Below are positions 50,908 through 58,508 of a stretch of 64,000 nt of DNA, in pieces. The DNA comes from Chersky-806 sp038252255 (GTDB lineage: Bacteria > Actinomycetota > Acidimicrobiia > IMCC26256 > JAENVU01), in assembly GCA_038252255.1 (NCBI GenBank), contig JBBSAM010000017.1, positions 1 through 64,000 of the forward strand, read 5' to 3'. The notes beneath the pieces are model-generated. The model was not told the origin of the DNA, did not search any database, and saw only the letters and a program-made list of their open reading frames with translations. The translations under genes and the position numbers were made by a program. Every line of letters begins with the position of its first letter. The stretch's first letter is position 1.

Positions 50908-51249
50908 GTGACCACTATCCGAGCGAATTGTCCAAGCTGCGGCGACGTGCAGCTCCGCGCGGCCGATCTGACCGTGCGTGTCTGCTCGGACGACGAGCAG
51001 GGCTCGTACTGCTTCCAGTGCCCGACCTGCGCCCAGGCCGTGGCCAAGGACGCCAGCCGGCGCATCGTGGACCTGCTCGTCTCCTCCGGCGTGCGCATGG
51101 AGGTCTGGCGACTTCCGGCCGAGCTGTCCGAGCCGCACGTCGGCCCGCCGCTGTCACCCGACGACCTCCTCGACTTCCATCTGATGCTCTGCCGCGACGG
51201 CTGGTTCGACGAGGTCGAGGACATGGTCCGTCGCTCGATGCCTCGGTAG
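50908..51249 (+). CDS. zinc-finger-like conserved protein
   Basis: A 113-residue protein with two CxxC pairs (ANCPSCGDVQLRAADL and CFQCPTCAQAV) forming a likely zinc ribbon, then a helical part ending LDFHLMLCRDGWFDEVEDMVRRSM. Similar small zinc ribbons are common in actinobacteria near tat or envelope genes; I know of no function. GTG at 50908 follows gaaaggga. The TAG stop overlaps a promoter-like hexamer of the next gene. Confidence 0.75.
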   Translation: MTTIRANCPSCGDVQLRAADLTVRVCSDDEQGSYCFQCPTCAQAVAKDASRRIVDLLVSSGVRMEVWRLPAELSEPHVGPPLSPDDLLDFHLMLCRDGWFDEVEDMVRRSMPR

Positions 51250-51252
51250 GGT
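51247..51252 (+). promoter_or_regulatory. -10-like hexamer for the 51260 gene
   Basis: TAGGGT, sharing TAG with the preceding stop codon, 7 nt before GTG 51260. Confidence 0.3.
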
Positions 51253-51259
51253 TGGAATC

Positions 51260-51481
51260 GTGAGTGGGATCTGGGTTCTCGTGCTCGTCATCGCCGTCGC
51301 GGGGATCTGCCTGCTCGTCCGCGCGCTGCGTGAGGTCCGCGACGAGATGTCGAGCACGGTGGACTCGTTCACCGAGTTCCGCACCGCGCTGGCGCCCGCA
51401 CTCGTGACACTCCGCGACGAGACCCGCAACGTGACCCTCCGACTCGAGCCCGCACCGGGAGCGGATACCACCCGGCGATAG
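51260..51481 (+). CDS. small single-pass membrane protein
   Basis: A 73-residue protein: N-terminal membrane helix (GIWVLVLVIAVAGICLLVRAL) followed by a helical soluble part (REVRDEMSSTVDSFTEFRTALAPALVTLRDE). The layout resembles DUF948-type proteins, though too short for a firm match. GTG start at 51260. It ends at the TAG that begins the tatA TAGGCT. Confidence 0.6.
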   Translation: MSGIWVLVLVIAVAGICLLVRALREVRDEMSSTVDSFTEFRTALAPALVTLRDETRNVTLRLEPAPGADTTRR

Positions 51482-51484
51482 GCT
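51479..51484 (+). promoter_or_regulatory. -10-like hexamer for tatA
   Basis: TAGGCT overlapping the previous stop codon, 34 bases before ATG 51519; aaaggga serves as Shine-Dalgarno. Confidence 0.35.
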
Positions 51485-51518
51485 TCACCACTGAGGGCCA
51501 CGCTGGAAAGGGAGTCCG

Positions 51519-51875
51519 ATGCCCCAACTCGGCCCGGCTGAGATCCTCGTGATCCTGCTGGTGGGACTGCTCGTCTTCGGGCCACACCGGCTGCCCGAGA
51601 TCGGTCGGCAGGTGGGCAAGGGGATGCGCGAGCTCCGCAAATTCCAGGAGACGATCAAGGGTGAGCTCGACTCGGTCCTGAACCTGGCCGACGACGGGCC
51701 GGAGGCCGTCGCCGACCAGACGCCAGGCCCGGCGGGCCTCCCGGCCCCGGCCAGATCGGACGAGAGCGCCGAGACGCCGGGGGCGAACGGCGGCTCGCCC
51801 CACGAGGCTCCCGAACGGCCCGGGGCGCGTGCCCCGTCACGCTTCCGGGCGCCCGGAACGCCTCCGCGCGCCTAA
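51519..51875 (+). CDS. tatA: twin-arginine translocase subunit TatA/TatB type
   Basis: A 118-residue protein with a short N-terminal membrane helix (AEILVILLVGLLVFGPHRLPEIGRQVGKG), then the amphipathic helix and a disordered Pro/Ala tail. The FGP-x-x-LPEIG hinge is the family signature. The glutamate at position 8 in GPAEI is more TatB-like, whereas the genetic position next to tatC and small size suit either. It supplies the pore for folded proteins. Confidence 0.9.
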   Translation: MPQLGPAEILVILLVGLLVFGPHRLPEIGRQVGKGMRELRKFQETIKGELDSVLNLADDGPEAVADQTPGPAGLPAPARSDESAETPGANGGSPHEAPERPGARAPSRFRAPGTPPRA

Positions 51876-51884
51876 CCCGAACCC

Positions 51885-52637
51885 GTGGCCCTTCTCCGCC
51901 GACGCAAACGTCGACCGCGCTCGCCCGACGGCCAGATGCCGGTCCTCGAGCACCTGGCCGAGCTCCGGCGCCGGATCGTGATCTCGCTCCTGGCCGTGGT
52001 GGTCGCCGCCACGATCGTGTTCTTCTTCTCGAACCAGATCATCGAGTTCCTCGTCTCGTACTACAAGGACGCGACCCACGGGAAGCGCGACGCGCTCATC
52101 GTGCTCGGCCCCGTCGACGGCTTCGTCACCCGGCTGAAGGTCGCCACCTACGGCGGCATCGTCCTCGCACTCCCGGTCTGGCTCTACGAGCTCTGGCGCT
52201 TCATCACGCCCGGGCTCAACCCGAAGGAGCGCAAGTACGCGATCCCCTTCGTCCTCGCGTCGATCATCCTGTTCGCGATCGGTGCGGCGGTCGCGTTCCT
52301 GACCCTCGAGCCGGCATTGAAGTTCCTCATCCAGGTCGGTGGACCGTCCCAGTCGCCGCAGTTCACGTCGGACAAGTACCTCACGCTCGTGTCCCTCATG
52401 ATCGTGGCGTTCGGGATCTCGTTCGAGTTCCCGGTGGTGCTCGTGTTCCTGTTGATCGCCGGGGTGCTGAAGACCTCGCAGCTCCGGAGCTTCCGGCGCT
52501 GGGCGATCGTCCTGATCGTCACCTTCGCGGCGGTGATCACGCCGAGCCAGGACCCGTATTCGTTGTTCTTCATGGCCGTCCCGATGTACGTGTTCTACGA
52601 GGCGTCGATCGTCATCGGTAGGATCCTGCACCGATGA
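51885..52637 (+). CDS. tatC: twin-arginine translocase subunit TatC
   Basis: A 250-residue protein with six membrane helices. MPVLEHLAELRRRIVIS is the conserved N-terminal loop that reads the twin-arginine signal; VLALPVWLYELWRFITPGLNPKERKY and AFGISFEFPVVLVFLLIAGVL are further hallmarks, with the conserved Glu in the latter. GTG at 51885 is nine bases after tatA. Confidence 0.95.
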   Translation: MALLRRRKRRPRSPDGQMPVLEHLAELRRRIVISLLAVVVAATIVFFFSNQIIEFLVSYYKDATHGKRDALIVLGPVDGFVTRLKVATYGGIVLALPVWLYELWRFITPGLNPKERKYAIPFVLASIILFAIGAAVAFLTLEPALKFLIQVGGPSQSPQFTSDKYLTLVSLMIVAFGISFEFPVVLVFLLIAGVLKTSQLRSFRRWAIVLIVTFAAVITPSQDPYSLFFMAVPMYVFYEASIVIGRILHR

Positions 52638-52963
52638 CCGCCCGTCGCACGTCCGGTCGTGGTGCGCCCCAGGCCACCTGGAAGGATCCCCGCCGGCGAC
52701 CCGAGCTGCTGAAGGCGATCGGTGCCGGGGCCGGGGTCGTCGTGCTCACCGCCCTGGCCATCTTCGTGATGAAGCCGGGCGGCACCTCGACCCCCACCCA
52801 GACCCCGATCCAGAACTTCCCGACCGACACGACCCCTTCCACCGTGCCGACCGGCGCGACCGGGGCAACGGGTACGGGCGGCGCGACCGGGACCCCGGCC
52901 CCGAGCGACTCGACGGGCACCACCGCCACCACCGGGGCACCCTCGACGATCTCGCAGCCGTGA
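52634..52963 (+). CDS. single-pass membrane protein with Thr/Gly/Pro-rich tail
   Basis: A 109-residue protein: basic N-terminus, one membrane helix (AIGAGAGVVVLTALAIFVM) and a low-complexity extracellular tail made of Thr, Gly, Ala and Pro (TGATGATGTGGATGTPAP). Overlaps tatC by four bases (ATGA) and helY by four bases (GTGA), so it is coupled in a tatA-tatC-X-helY operon. Function unknown. Confidence 0.65.
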   Translation: MTARRTSGRGAPQATWKDPRRRPELLKAIGAGAGVVVLTALAIFVMKPGGTSTPTQTPIQNFPTDTTPSTVPTGATGATGTGGATGTPAPSDSTGTTATTGAPSTISQP

Positions 52964-55605
52964 CCGCGGCGTCGCCGCGGCCGGCCTTCGAGGCCGGGCT
53001 CGGCTTCGCGCTCGACCCGTTCCAGCGGCGGGCCCTCGACGCGCTCGACGCGGGGCAATCGGTCCTGGTCGCCGCACCGACGGGCTCCGGCAAGACGATC
53101 GTCGCCGAGTACGCCGCCGCCCTCGCGCTGGCCGGCGGGACGAAGGCCTTCTACACGACGCCGCTCAAGGCGCTCTCGAACCAGAAGTACGTGGACCTCG
53201 CCCGGGTGCACGGCGCGGGCCGGGTCGGCCTGCTCACCGGGGACAACGCGATCAACGGCGACGCGCCGATCGTGGTGATGACCACCGAGGTGCTCCGCAA
53301 CATGATCTACGCGGGCTCGGACGCGCTCTCCGATCTGCGCTACGTCGTGCTCGACGAGGTCCACTACCTCCAGAACCGCTACCGGGGCGCGGTCTGGGAA
53401 GAGGTCATCATCCACCTGCCACAAAGCGTGGATCTGGTGTGCCTCTCCGCGACGGTCTCGAACGCCGAGGAATTCGCCGACTGGATCCGGACCGTGCGGG
53501 GCGCGACCACCGCGATCATCGAGGAGCGGCGCCCGGTCGAGCTCACGAACCTCTACACGGTGGGGGAGCGGGGCGTCGAGCGGATCCACCTCCTGCCCAC
53601 GTTCGTCCCCGGGCCGGCCGGGGAGCTCCGACCCAACCCGGAGGCCTCCCGGCTCGACGCCCGCGGCAACACCCGCGTCCGGGGCGCGCGCGGCCGGCCC
53701 CGGAGCCGGCTCTTCACGCCCCGCCGGGTGGAGCTGGTGGAGCTGCTCGCCGAGCATTCGATGCTCCCGGCGATCGACTTCATCTTCAGCCGGGCAGCCT
53801 GTGACGACGCGGTGAAGCAGTGCCTCGCCGGCGGTCTGCGGCTCACCACCGCCGAGGAGCGCCGGGAGCTGCGGCGCATCGCCGAGGACGGGATGACCGA
53901 GCTGAGCGAAGAGGACCTCGTCGCCCTCGGCCACGACCAGTGGCGCGCCGGCTTCGAGAACGGGATCGCGTCCCACCACGCCGGGCTCGTCCCGCCGATG
54001 AAGGAGGCGGTGGAGGAGGCCTTCGCGGCCGGGCTCGTCAAGGTCGTCTTCGCGACCGAGACGCTGTCGCTCGGCATCAACATGCCGGCGCGCTCGGTCG
54101 TCATCGAGAAGCTGTCGAAGTTCACCGGCGAGCACCACGAGTTCCTGACGCCGGGGGAGTACACCCAGCTCACCGGCCGGGCCGGCCGCCGCGGCATCGA
54201 CGACGTCGGGTACGCGATCGTCTGCTGGAGCCCGTTCGTCCCGTTCGACCAGGTTGCCGGGCTCGCGTCCCGGCGCACCTATGCCCTCACCTCCTCGTTC
54301 CGGCCGACCTACAACATGGCCGCCAACCTCGTGGCCCGGTACCCGGCCGAGATGGCACACCACCTGCTCAACCTGTCCTTCGCGCAGTACCGCGCCGATC
54401 GGGACGTCGTGGCGCTCGAACGCCAGCTCGAGCGAAACCGGGAGCTGCTCGAGCGCCAGCTGAGCGCGCGGCACTGCGAGCGGGGTGACGTCGCCGAGTA
54501 CCGCGAGCTGCTGGCGGCGCGCGACTCCGCGATCCGTGAGAGCCGGGGTGGGCGCCAGATCGCCAACGCCATGGACTCCCTGCGGCCGGGCGACGTGCTC
54601 TCCGTGCGCCGCGGGGGCGGCCGGGCCGTGGTGCTGAAGCACGAAGGGAGCCGCGGCGGCTCCCGGGTCCTCGCCATCGGCTCGAGCCGTGACGTGTTCC
54701 GGCTGAGCCCGGCGGACTTCGACCGGCCGCCGCGCCCGATCGCGACCGTGCCGCTCCCGCGCCCCTTCGCCCCCCGCAGCGCCGCCTTCCGGCGCGACGT
54801 GGTCGCGGCCATGCGCTCCGTGCGGACCAGCCCGGACGAGCGTGGGGCGGACCGGGCCGCCGACACCGCGGAGCAGGACCGCGAGCTCTCGATCGCGGAG
54901 CACCCGGTGGCGTCGTGCCCGGAGCTGAGCGTCCACCTGAAGGCTGCCGGGGCCGTCGAGCGGCTGGAGCGGGACGTGACCCGAATCGAACGGAGGGTGC
55001 GCGGGCGCAGCGAGAGCCTGGCCCGCCAGTTCGACCGGGTGCTGCGGGTGATCGAGTCGTGGGGCTACGTCGACGGCTGGGAGCTCACGCCGGCCGGCCA
55101 TCTCCTCGCCCGGCTGTACTCGGAGTGTGACCTGCTGCTCGCGGAGTCGGTCCGCACCGGCCTGCTCGACGGGCTGAGCGAGCCCGAGCTCGCCGCGGTC
55201 ATCAGCTGCTTCACCTACGAGCACCGCGGTCCCGAGGACCGGGCGCTGCCGCCGGTGCGCTGGCCCAGCAGCCGGGTGGCGAAGCGCAGCCGTGAGATCG
55301 AGCGGCTGTGGCGGGATCTCAGCGGCAACGAGGACGACGCGGGGCTCCCCGAGACGAAGGCGCCCGATCCCGGTCTCGTGGGCGCCCTGTACGCCTGGGC
55401 GGACGGTGACAGCCTCACCGACGTGCTCGACGAGGACGAGGACCTGACCGGCGGCGATTTCGTCCGGCACGTGAAGCAGGTGATCGACCTGCTCCACCAG
55501 ATCGGCGACGTCGCCCCCGAGCCGGCCACGGCCGAGTGCGCCCGGCGGGCGGCCCGGAGCTGCTTCCGGGGTGTGGTCGCGGCCTCCAGCCTCCTCCGAC
55601 CCTAG
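52960..55605 (+). CDS. helY: Ski2/Mtr4-like superfamily II helicase HelY
   Basis: An 881-residue RNA helicase. Walker A APTGSGKT is at 39-46, the DEVH box at 132-135, LSATVSN is motif III, and QLTGRAGRRGIDDVGY is motif VI. The C-terminal half carries the DSHCT-like helical domain (LLAESVRTGLLDGLSEPELAAVISCFTYEHRG). The mycobacterial HelY homologue also lies beside tatAC, so this is conserved synteny. It probably acts in RNA turnover. GTG at 52960 overlaps the previous stop. Confidence 0.93.
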   Translation: MTAASPRPAFEAGLGFALDPFQRRALDALDAGQSVLVAAPTGSGKTIVAEYAAALALAGGTKAFYTTPLKALSNQKYVDLARVHGAGRVGLLTGDNAINGDAPIVVMTTEVLRNMIYAGSDALSDLRYVVLDEVHYLQNRYRGAVWEEVIIHLPQSVDLVCLSATVSNAEEFADWIRTVRGATTAIIEERRPVELTNLYTVGERGVERIHLLPTFVPGPAGELRPNPEASRLDARGNTRVRGARGRPRSRLFTPRRVELVELLAEHSMLPAIDFIFSRAACDDAVKQCLAGGLRLTTAEERRELRRIAEDGMTELSEEDLVALGHDQWRAGFENGIASHHAGLVPPMKEAVEEAFAAGLVKVVFATETLSLGINMPARSVVIEKLSKFTGEHHEFLTPGEYTQLTGRAGRRGIDDVGYAIVCWSPFVPFDQVAGLASRRTYALTSSFRPTYNMAANLVARYPAEMAHHLLNLSFAQYRADRDVVALERQLERNRELLERQLSARHCERGDVAEYRELLAARDSAIRESRGGRQIANAMDSLRPGDVLSVRRGGGRAVVLKHEGSRGGSRVLAIGSSRDVFRLSPADFDRPPRPIATVPLPRPFAPRSAAFRRDVVAAMRSVRTSPDERGADRAADTAEQDRELSIAEHPVASCPELSVHLKAAGAVERLERDVTRIERRVRGRSESLARQFDRVLRVIESWGYVDGWELTPAGHLLARLYSECDLLLAESVRTGLLDGLSEPELAAVISCFTYEHRGPEDRALPPVRWPSSRVAKRSREIERLWRDLSGNEDDAGLPETKAPDPGLVGALYAWADGDSLTDVLDEDEDLTGGDFVRHVKQVIDLLHQIGDVAPEPATAECARRAARSCFRGVVAASSLLRP

Positions 55606-55643
55606 GTTCGCGCCCGTGAACCACCCCCCACCCCTCCCTCTGC

Positions 55644-55682
55644 TTGTGCCGTTTGGGTCCGCAGAGGCCCCTTCTGGCACAA
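55644..55682. repeat. palindromic intergenic element, copy 1
   Basis: ttgtgcc (55644-55650) and ggcacaa (55676-55682) form a perfect 7-bp stem around a 25-nt loop containing gggtcc, cagagg and cctt. Copy 2 at 61759-61801 has the same loop length and a compensating base-pair change in the stem. It may act as a terminator or REP-like element after helY. Confidence 0.6.
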
Positions 55683-55701
55683 ACGGCGGGGGGCTGTTGG
55701 C

Positions 55702-56352
55702 GTGAGGCCGGGGGATCCGTGGGGCGAGCCGGTCTCGGAGCCGGCCGAGCTGGAGGTGAGTGGGGGCGACGCGGACCTGGCGCGTGTCCTCGACACCCAT
55801 CAGGGCGCGCTCGTGCGGTTCCGGCCGGCGCCGGACTCGGAGCTGGCCCGGGCGCTCGGGATCTCGGCCACCGGCGCGCTGAGCGGGCTCGCCGCGCCCG
55901 TCGACGGGCTGCTCGTCGAGCCGGGTGGCCACGCGGTCAACGGTGTCGTCCTCGGGACGCCACCCGGCCGGCTGCGGGCGACGACCCCGAGCGCCTCGAT
56001 AGGGGTCCGCGTGAACGGCCGGGACCTGGCGACCGTCCGGGCGACGACCGTCGTGATCGCCAACGGTCAGTTCTTCGACGGATTGGACGTCGTCCCGCGG
56101 GGCCACCCGGGCGACGGGCGGCTGGAGGTGCAGGTCTACGCGCTCCGCCGGGGCGAGCGCCGCGCGATGCGCGCCCGCCTCCCACAGGGGGTCCACCTCC
56201 CACACCCGCGCATCACGACGTCGACCGGCCGCCAGGTGGAGGTCCACGTCGCCGGCGGCCGCCTGCCCCTCGTGATCGACGGGGTGACGCACCCCCCGGT
56301 GGCGGACCTGACCGTCCGCCTGATCCCGGGCGCGCTCCGCCTGCTGCTCTGA
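55702..56352 (+). CDS. stand-alone diacylglycerol-kinase C-terminal-like domain protein
   Basis: A 216-residue protein resembling the second domain of YegS/DagK lipid kinases. TTVVIANGQFFDGLDVVPRGHPGDGRLEVQVYALRRGE corresponds to the Asn-Gly/Asp-Asp-Gly segment and PLVIDGVTHPPVA to the later DG loop. The N-terminal catalytic domain with its GGDGT motif is missing, and the N-terminal 100 residues have no clear match. It may be a remnant or a binding protein. GTG at 55702 is the first start after the palindromic element. Confidence 0.6.
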   Translation: MRPGDPWGEPVSEPAELEVSGGDADLARVLDTHQGALVRFRPAPDSELARALGISATGALSGLAAPVDGLLVEPGGHAVNGVVLGTPPGRLRATTPSASIGVRVNGRDLATVRATTVVIANGQFFDGLDVVPRGHPGDGRLEVQVYALRRGERRAMRARLPQGVHLPHPRITTSTGRQVEVHVAGGRLPLVIDGVTHPPVADLTVRLIPGALRLLL

Positions 56353-56364
56353 TCCCAGATCTGC

Positions 56365-56392
56365 GGTCTCCGGTCTCCGGTCTCCGGTCTCC
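56365..56392. repeat. four tandem copies of a 7-bp unit
   Basis: ggtctcc is repeated four times head to tail at 56365-56392 between two plus-strand genes. Nothing else in this gap stands out except the TATCCT hexamer before the next gene. Confidence 0.8.
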
Positions 56393-56439
56393 GTCCTGAG
56401 AAGTCGCGCCGCATCCCCGCCGGGCTCGCGCGAGACCGG

Positions 56440-56445
56440 TATCCT
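56440..56445 (+). promoter_or_regulatory. -10-like hexamer for the ThyX-like gene
   Basis: TATCCT, 10 nt before ATG 56456. Confidence 0.35.
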
Positions 56446-56455
56446 CAGCGGTCCC

Positions 56456-58057
56456 ATGCAGTACGTGGCGGAGCAGTTCACCCCGGACGAACAGGACATC
56501 CTTCGCCCGTACTTCACGAACACCGATGGCCCGGTGTTCGCCCTCGTGAACCTGCCCGAGGTGGTCAAGGGCGCGCTGTTCGCGCGGTACTCCCGCTCGG
56601 ACAAGAGCCTGCGCCGGCTGTTCCTCGACGAGTTCGTGGGCGCGCTCGACATCAGCGGCGACCTCTCGATCGACGCGAGCGTCGGGCTGAAGCGCGCGGA
56701 GGAGCTGTACGACCGCGTGTTCCTCGAGTACGGCGACGACTCCGTGGCGCAGCTCGGGGGAGTGCACCTCGCCTGCGAGCAGAGCTCCAACCTCCTGACC
56801 AAGGTGCTCGAGTGGGGCCGACTCATGGCGTACCTCGAGCAGTCGACGCGCTACATCCAGTACGACACCCGCCTCGGCGGCCGCTACCGGTACCTGCGAC
56901 CGCCCGAAGTGCTCGAATCGCCGCTCGGTGCCCGCTACATCGGTGAGCTCGACGGCTTGTTCGCCAGCTACGCGGACAGCCTGACCCGGATGCTCGACTG
57001 GGCCCGGGAGCGGTACCCCAAGGAGCCCGGCGACTCGGACTTCGTCTACAAGCAGACGATCAAGGCGAAGGCATGTGACGCCGTGCGCGGCATGCTCCCG
57101 GCCGCCACGCTCTCGAACGTCGGGATCTACGGCACCGGGCAGGCCTACGAAGCCCTGCTGCTGCGAATGCGCGCGCACCCGCTGCCCGAGTCGCGCCAAT
57201 ACGCGGCCTTGATCCTCGATGAGCTGCGCAAGGTCGTCCCGTCGTTCCTCACCCGGGTGGACCGGCCCGAGCGCGGTGGCGCGTGGACCGCGCACCTCGA
57301 GGAGACCCGCGATCACACGTCCGCCGTCGTGCACCGCGTGTTCGGGGACGAGGAGCCGGAGCCGCGGCCCGGGGTCACCCTCACCGACTTCGATCCCGAG
57401 GGCGAGGACAAGGTGCTCGCGGCGATCTGCTACCCGCACACGACATTGCCCGAAGACCAGATCCTGGCGCGCGTGCGCCGGCTCGGCTCCGATGAGCGCG
57501 CGTCGTTGCTCGCGGCCTACGTTGGAGAACGCACCAACCGCCGACACAAGCCCGGCCGCGCGTTCGAGCGCACCGGCTACCGATTCGACGTGCTCGCCGA
57601 TTACGGAGCGTTCCGTGATCTGCAACGTCATCGCATGCTCACCATCGAATGGCAGGCGCTCACTCCGAAGCACGGTTACGAGGTACCTGATTCCGTCGAA
57701 GAGGCGGGGGAGCGCGGCGTGTTCGTCCAGGCGATGGACCGCTCGGCGGCGCTGCACGGGGCCATGGCCTTCCGATTCCCCGAGCAGGCCTCCTATGCCG
57801 TCGCGCTCGCGTACCGCCTGCGGTTCGTGATGCAGATGAACGCCCGTGAGGCCATGCATCTCATCGAGCTGCGCACGACGCCGCAGGGCCACCCTGCGTA
57901 CCGGTACGTCGCGCAGGAGATGCACCGGCTGATCGCGGAGGAAGCCGGACACCGCGCGCTCGCGGCTGCGATGAGCTTCGCGGACCACGAGGTGTACGAG
58001 CTCGAGCGACTCGCGTCAGAACGCGCAGCGGAGACGCGGCGCGCAGCACAGTCGTGA
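56456..58057 (+). CDS. double-domain ThyX-like (FAD-dependent thymidylate synthase family) protein
   Basis: A 533-residue protein formed from two ThyX-related halves. Half 1 has ARYSRSDKSLRRLF (43-56) and LEQSTRYIQYD (127-137); half 2 has RDLQRHRMLTIEWQALTPKHGYEVP (RHR at 391-393) and AREAMHLIELRT. Classical ThyX is 220-250 residues with RHRxxSxNExSxRY; here the elements are spread over both halves and altered (RHRMLTIEW), so flavin binding is plausible but thymidylate synthesis is uncertain. Similar long proteins are annotated as thymidylate synthases in actinobacteria. An intrinsic terminator overlaps the stop. Confidence 0.8.
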   Translation: MQYVAEQFTPDEQDILRPYFTNTDGPVFALVNLPEVVKGALFARYSRSDKSLRRLFLDEFVGALDISGDLSIDASVGLKRAEELYDRVFLEYGDDSVAQLGGVHLACEQSSNLLTKVLEWGRLMAYLEQSTRYIQYDTRLGGRYRYLRPPEVLESPLGARYIGELDGLFASYADSLTRMLDWARERYPKEPGDSDFVYKQTIKAKACDAVRGMLPAATLSNVGIYGTGQAYEALLLRMRAHPLPESRQYAALILDELRKVVPSFLTRVDRPERGGAWTAHLEETRDHTSAVVHRVFGDEEPEPRPGVTLTDFDPEGEDKVLAAICYPHTTLPEDQILARVRRLGSDERASLLAAYVGERTNRRHKPGRAFERTGYRFDVLADYGAFRDLQRHRMLTIEWQALTPKHGYEVPDSVEEAGERGVFVQAMDRSAALHGAMAFRFPEQASYAVALAYRLRFVMQMNAREAMHLIELRTTPQGHPAYRYVAQEMHRLIAEEAGHRALAAAMSFADHEVYELERLASERAAETRRAAQS

Positions 58058-58082
58058 CCCTGCGCGCGCGTCACAATTTTTT
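58054..58082 (+). terminator. intrinsic terminator after the ThyX-like gene
   Basis: gtgac (58054-58058) and gtcac (58070-58074) pair around a GC-rich loop and are followed by aatttttt (T run 58077-58082). T runs of this length are rare here. Confidence 0.6.
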
Positions 58083-58508
58083 GTCCACCGTGTGACCTGC
58101 AACGACGCGCGGCACCGCAGGTCAGGGCACCGGCCGCGCGTGGCATCGGCCTTGACAGAACCGTGCTCGGTCTGGCTTCCTACGCACTGCGTCTTCGCAT
58201 CGTGGACGGCCGCGACCATTCCCGGAAACTTCGAAGGTGGCCCGGCCGCTCGCGACGGCGGGGGCTGGGGGTCCAGGAGACCAAGTAGAGAACGCTGGAA
58301 TAACCCGTCGGCTCTGCCGGCCGGGCCAAACAGTGGCCCCAACGGTCTCCTGGGCCCCGCACCATCGCCCCGCTCGCCTCAGTCCTCGCACACCGTGCGG
58401 TTGCCCGCCACGCAGCGCTAGGGAATACCCGGCTCCGGATCTCGGTTGCCCCGAAGCTATGGAATCTCAGCGCTATAGTGCGCGCCCCCGAACCCCCGGA
58501 AGACTGAG
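58083..58508 (+). ncRNA. non-coding region with candidate structured RNA
   Basis: No believable coding sequence lies here. ggggtccaggagacc (58268-58282) pairs with ggtctcctgggcccc (58344-58358) in a 15-bp stem with one G-U pair, enclosing a second hairpin cccgtcggc/gccggccggg (58303-58323) and gggcc/ggccc. A perfect TTGACA at 58152-58157 is a candidate -35, though no good -10 follows at 17-18 nt. It does not fit tmRNA, RNase P RNA, SRP RNA or tRNA patterns that I can recall. The stem itself is certain; that it is a transcribed RNA is inference. Confidence 0.4.
58474..58479 (+). promoter_or_regulatory. -10-like hexamer for the DUF4193 gene
   Basis: TATAGT, 29 nt before ATG 58509, one of the best -10 matches in the window. 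No -35 at standard spacing. Confidence 0.4.

Noticed and set aside
52612..56826. A 1404-codon minus-strand open frame
   Set aside because: It lies antisense to tatC, helY and the ThyX-like gene; composition is typical of GC-rich shadow frames and no domain is seen.
58054..58508. Short open frames inside the 450-base gap
   Set aside because: They lack start signals and have no resemblance to proteins; stable hairpins and a terminator explain the region better.
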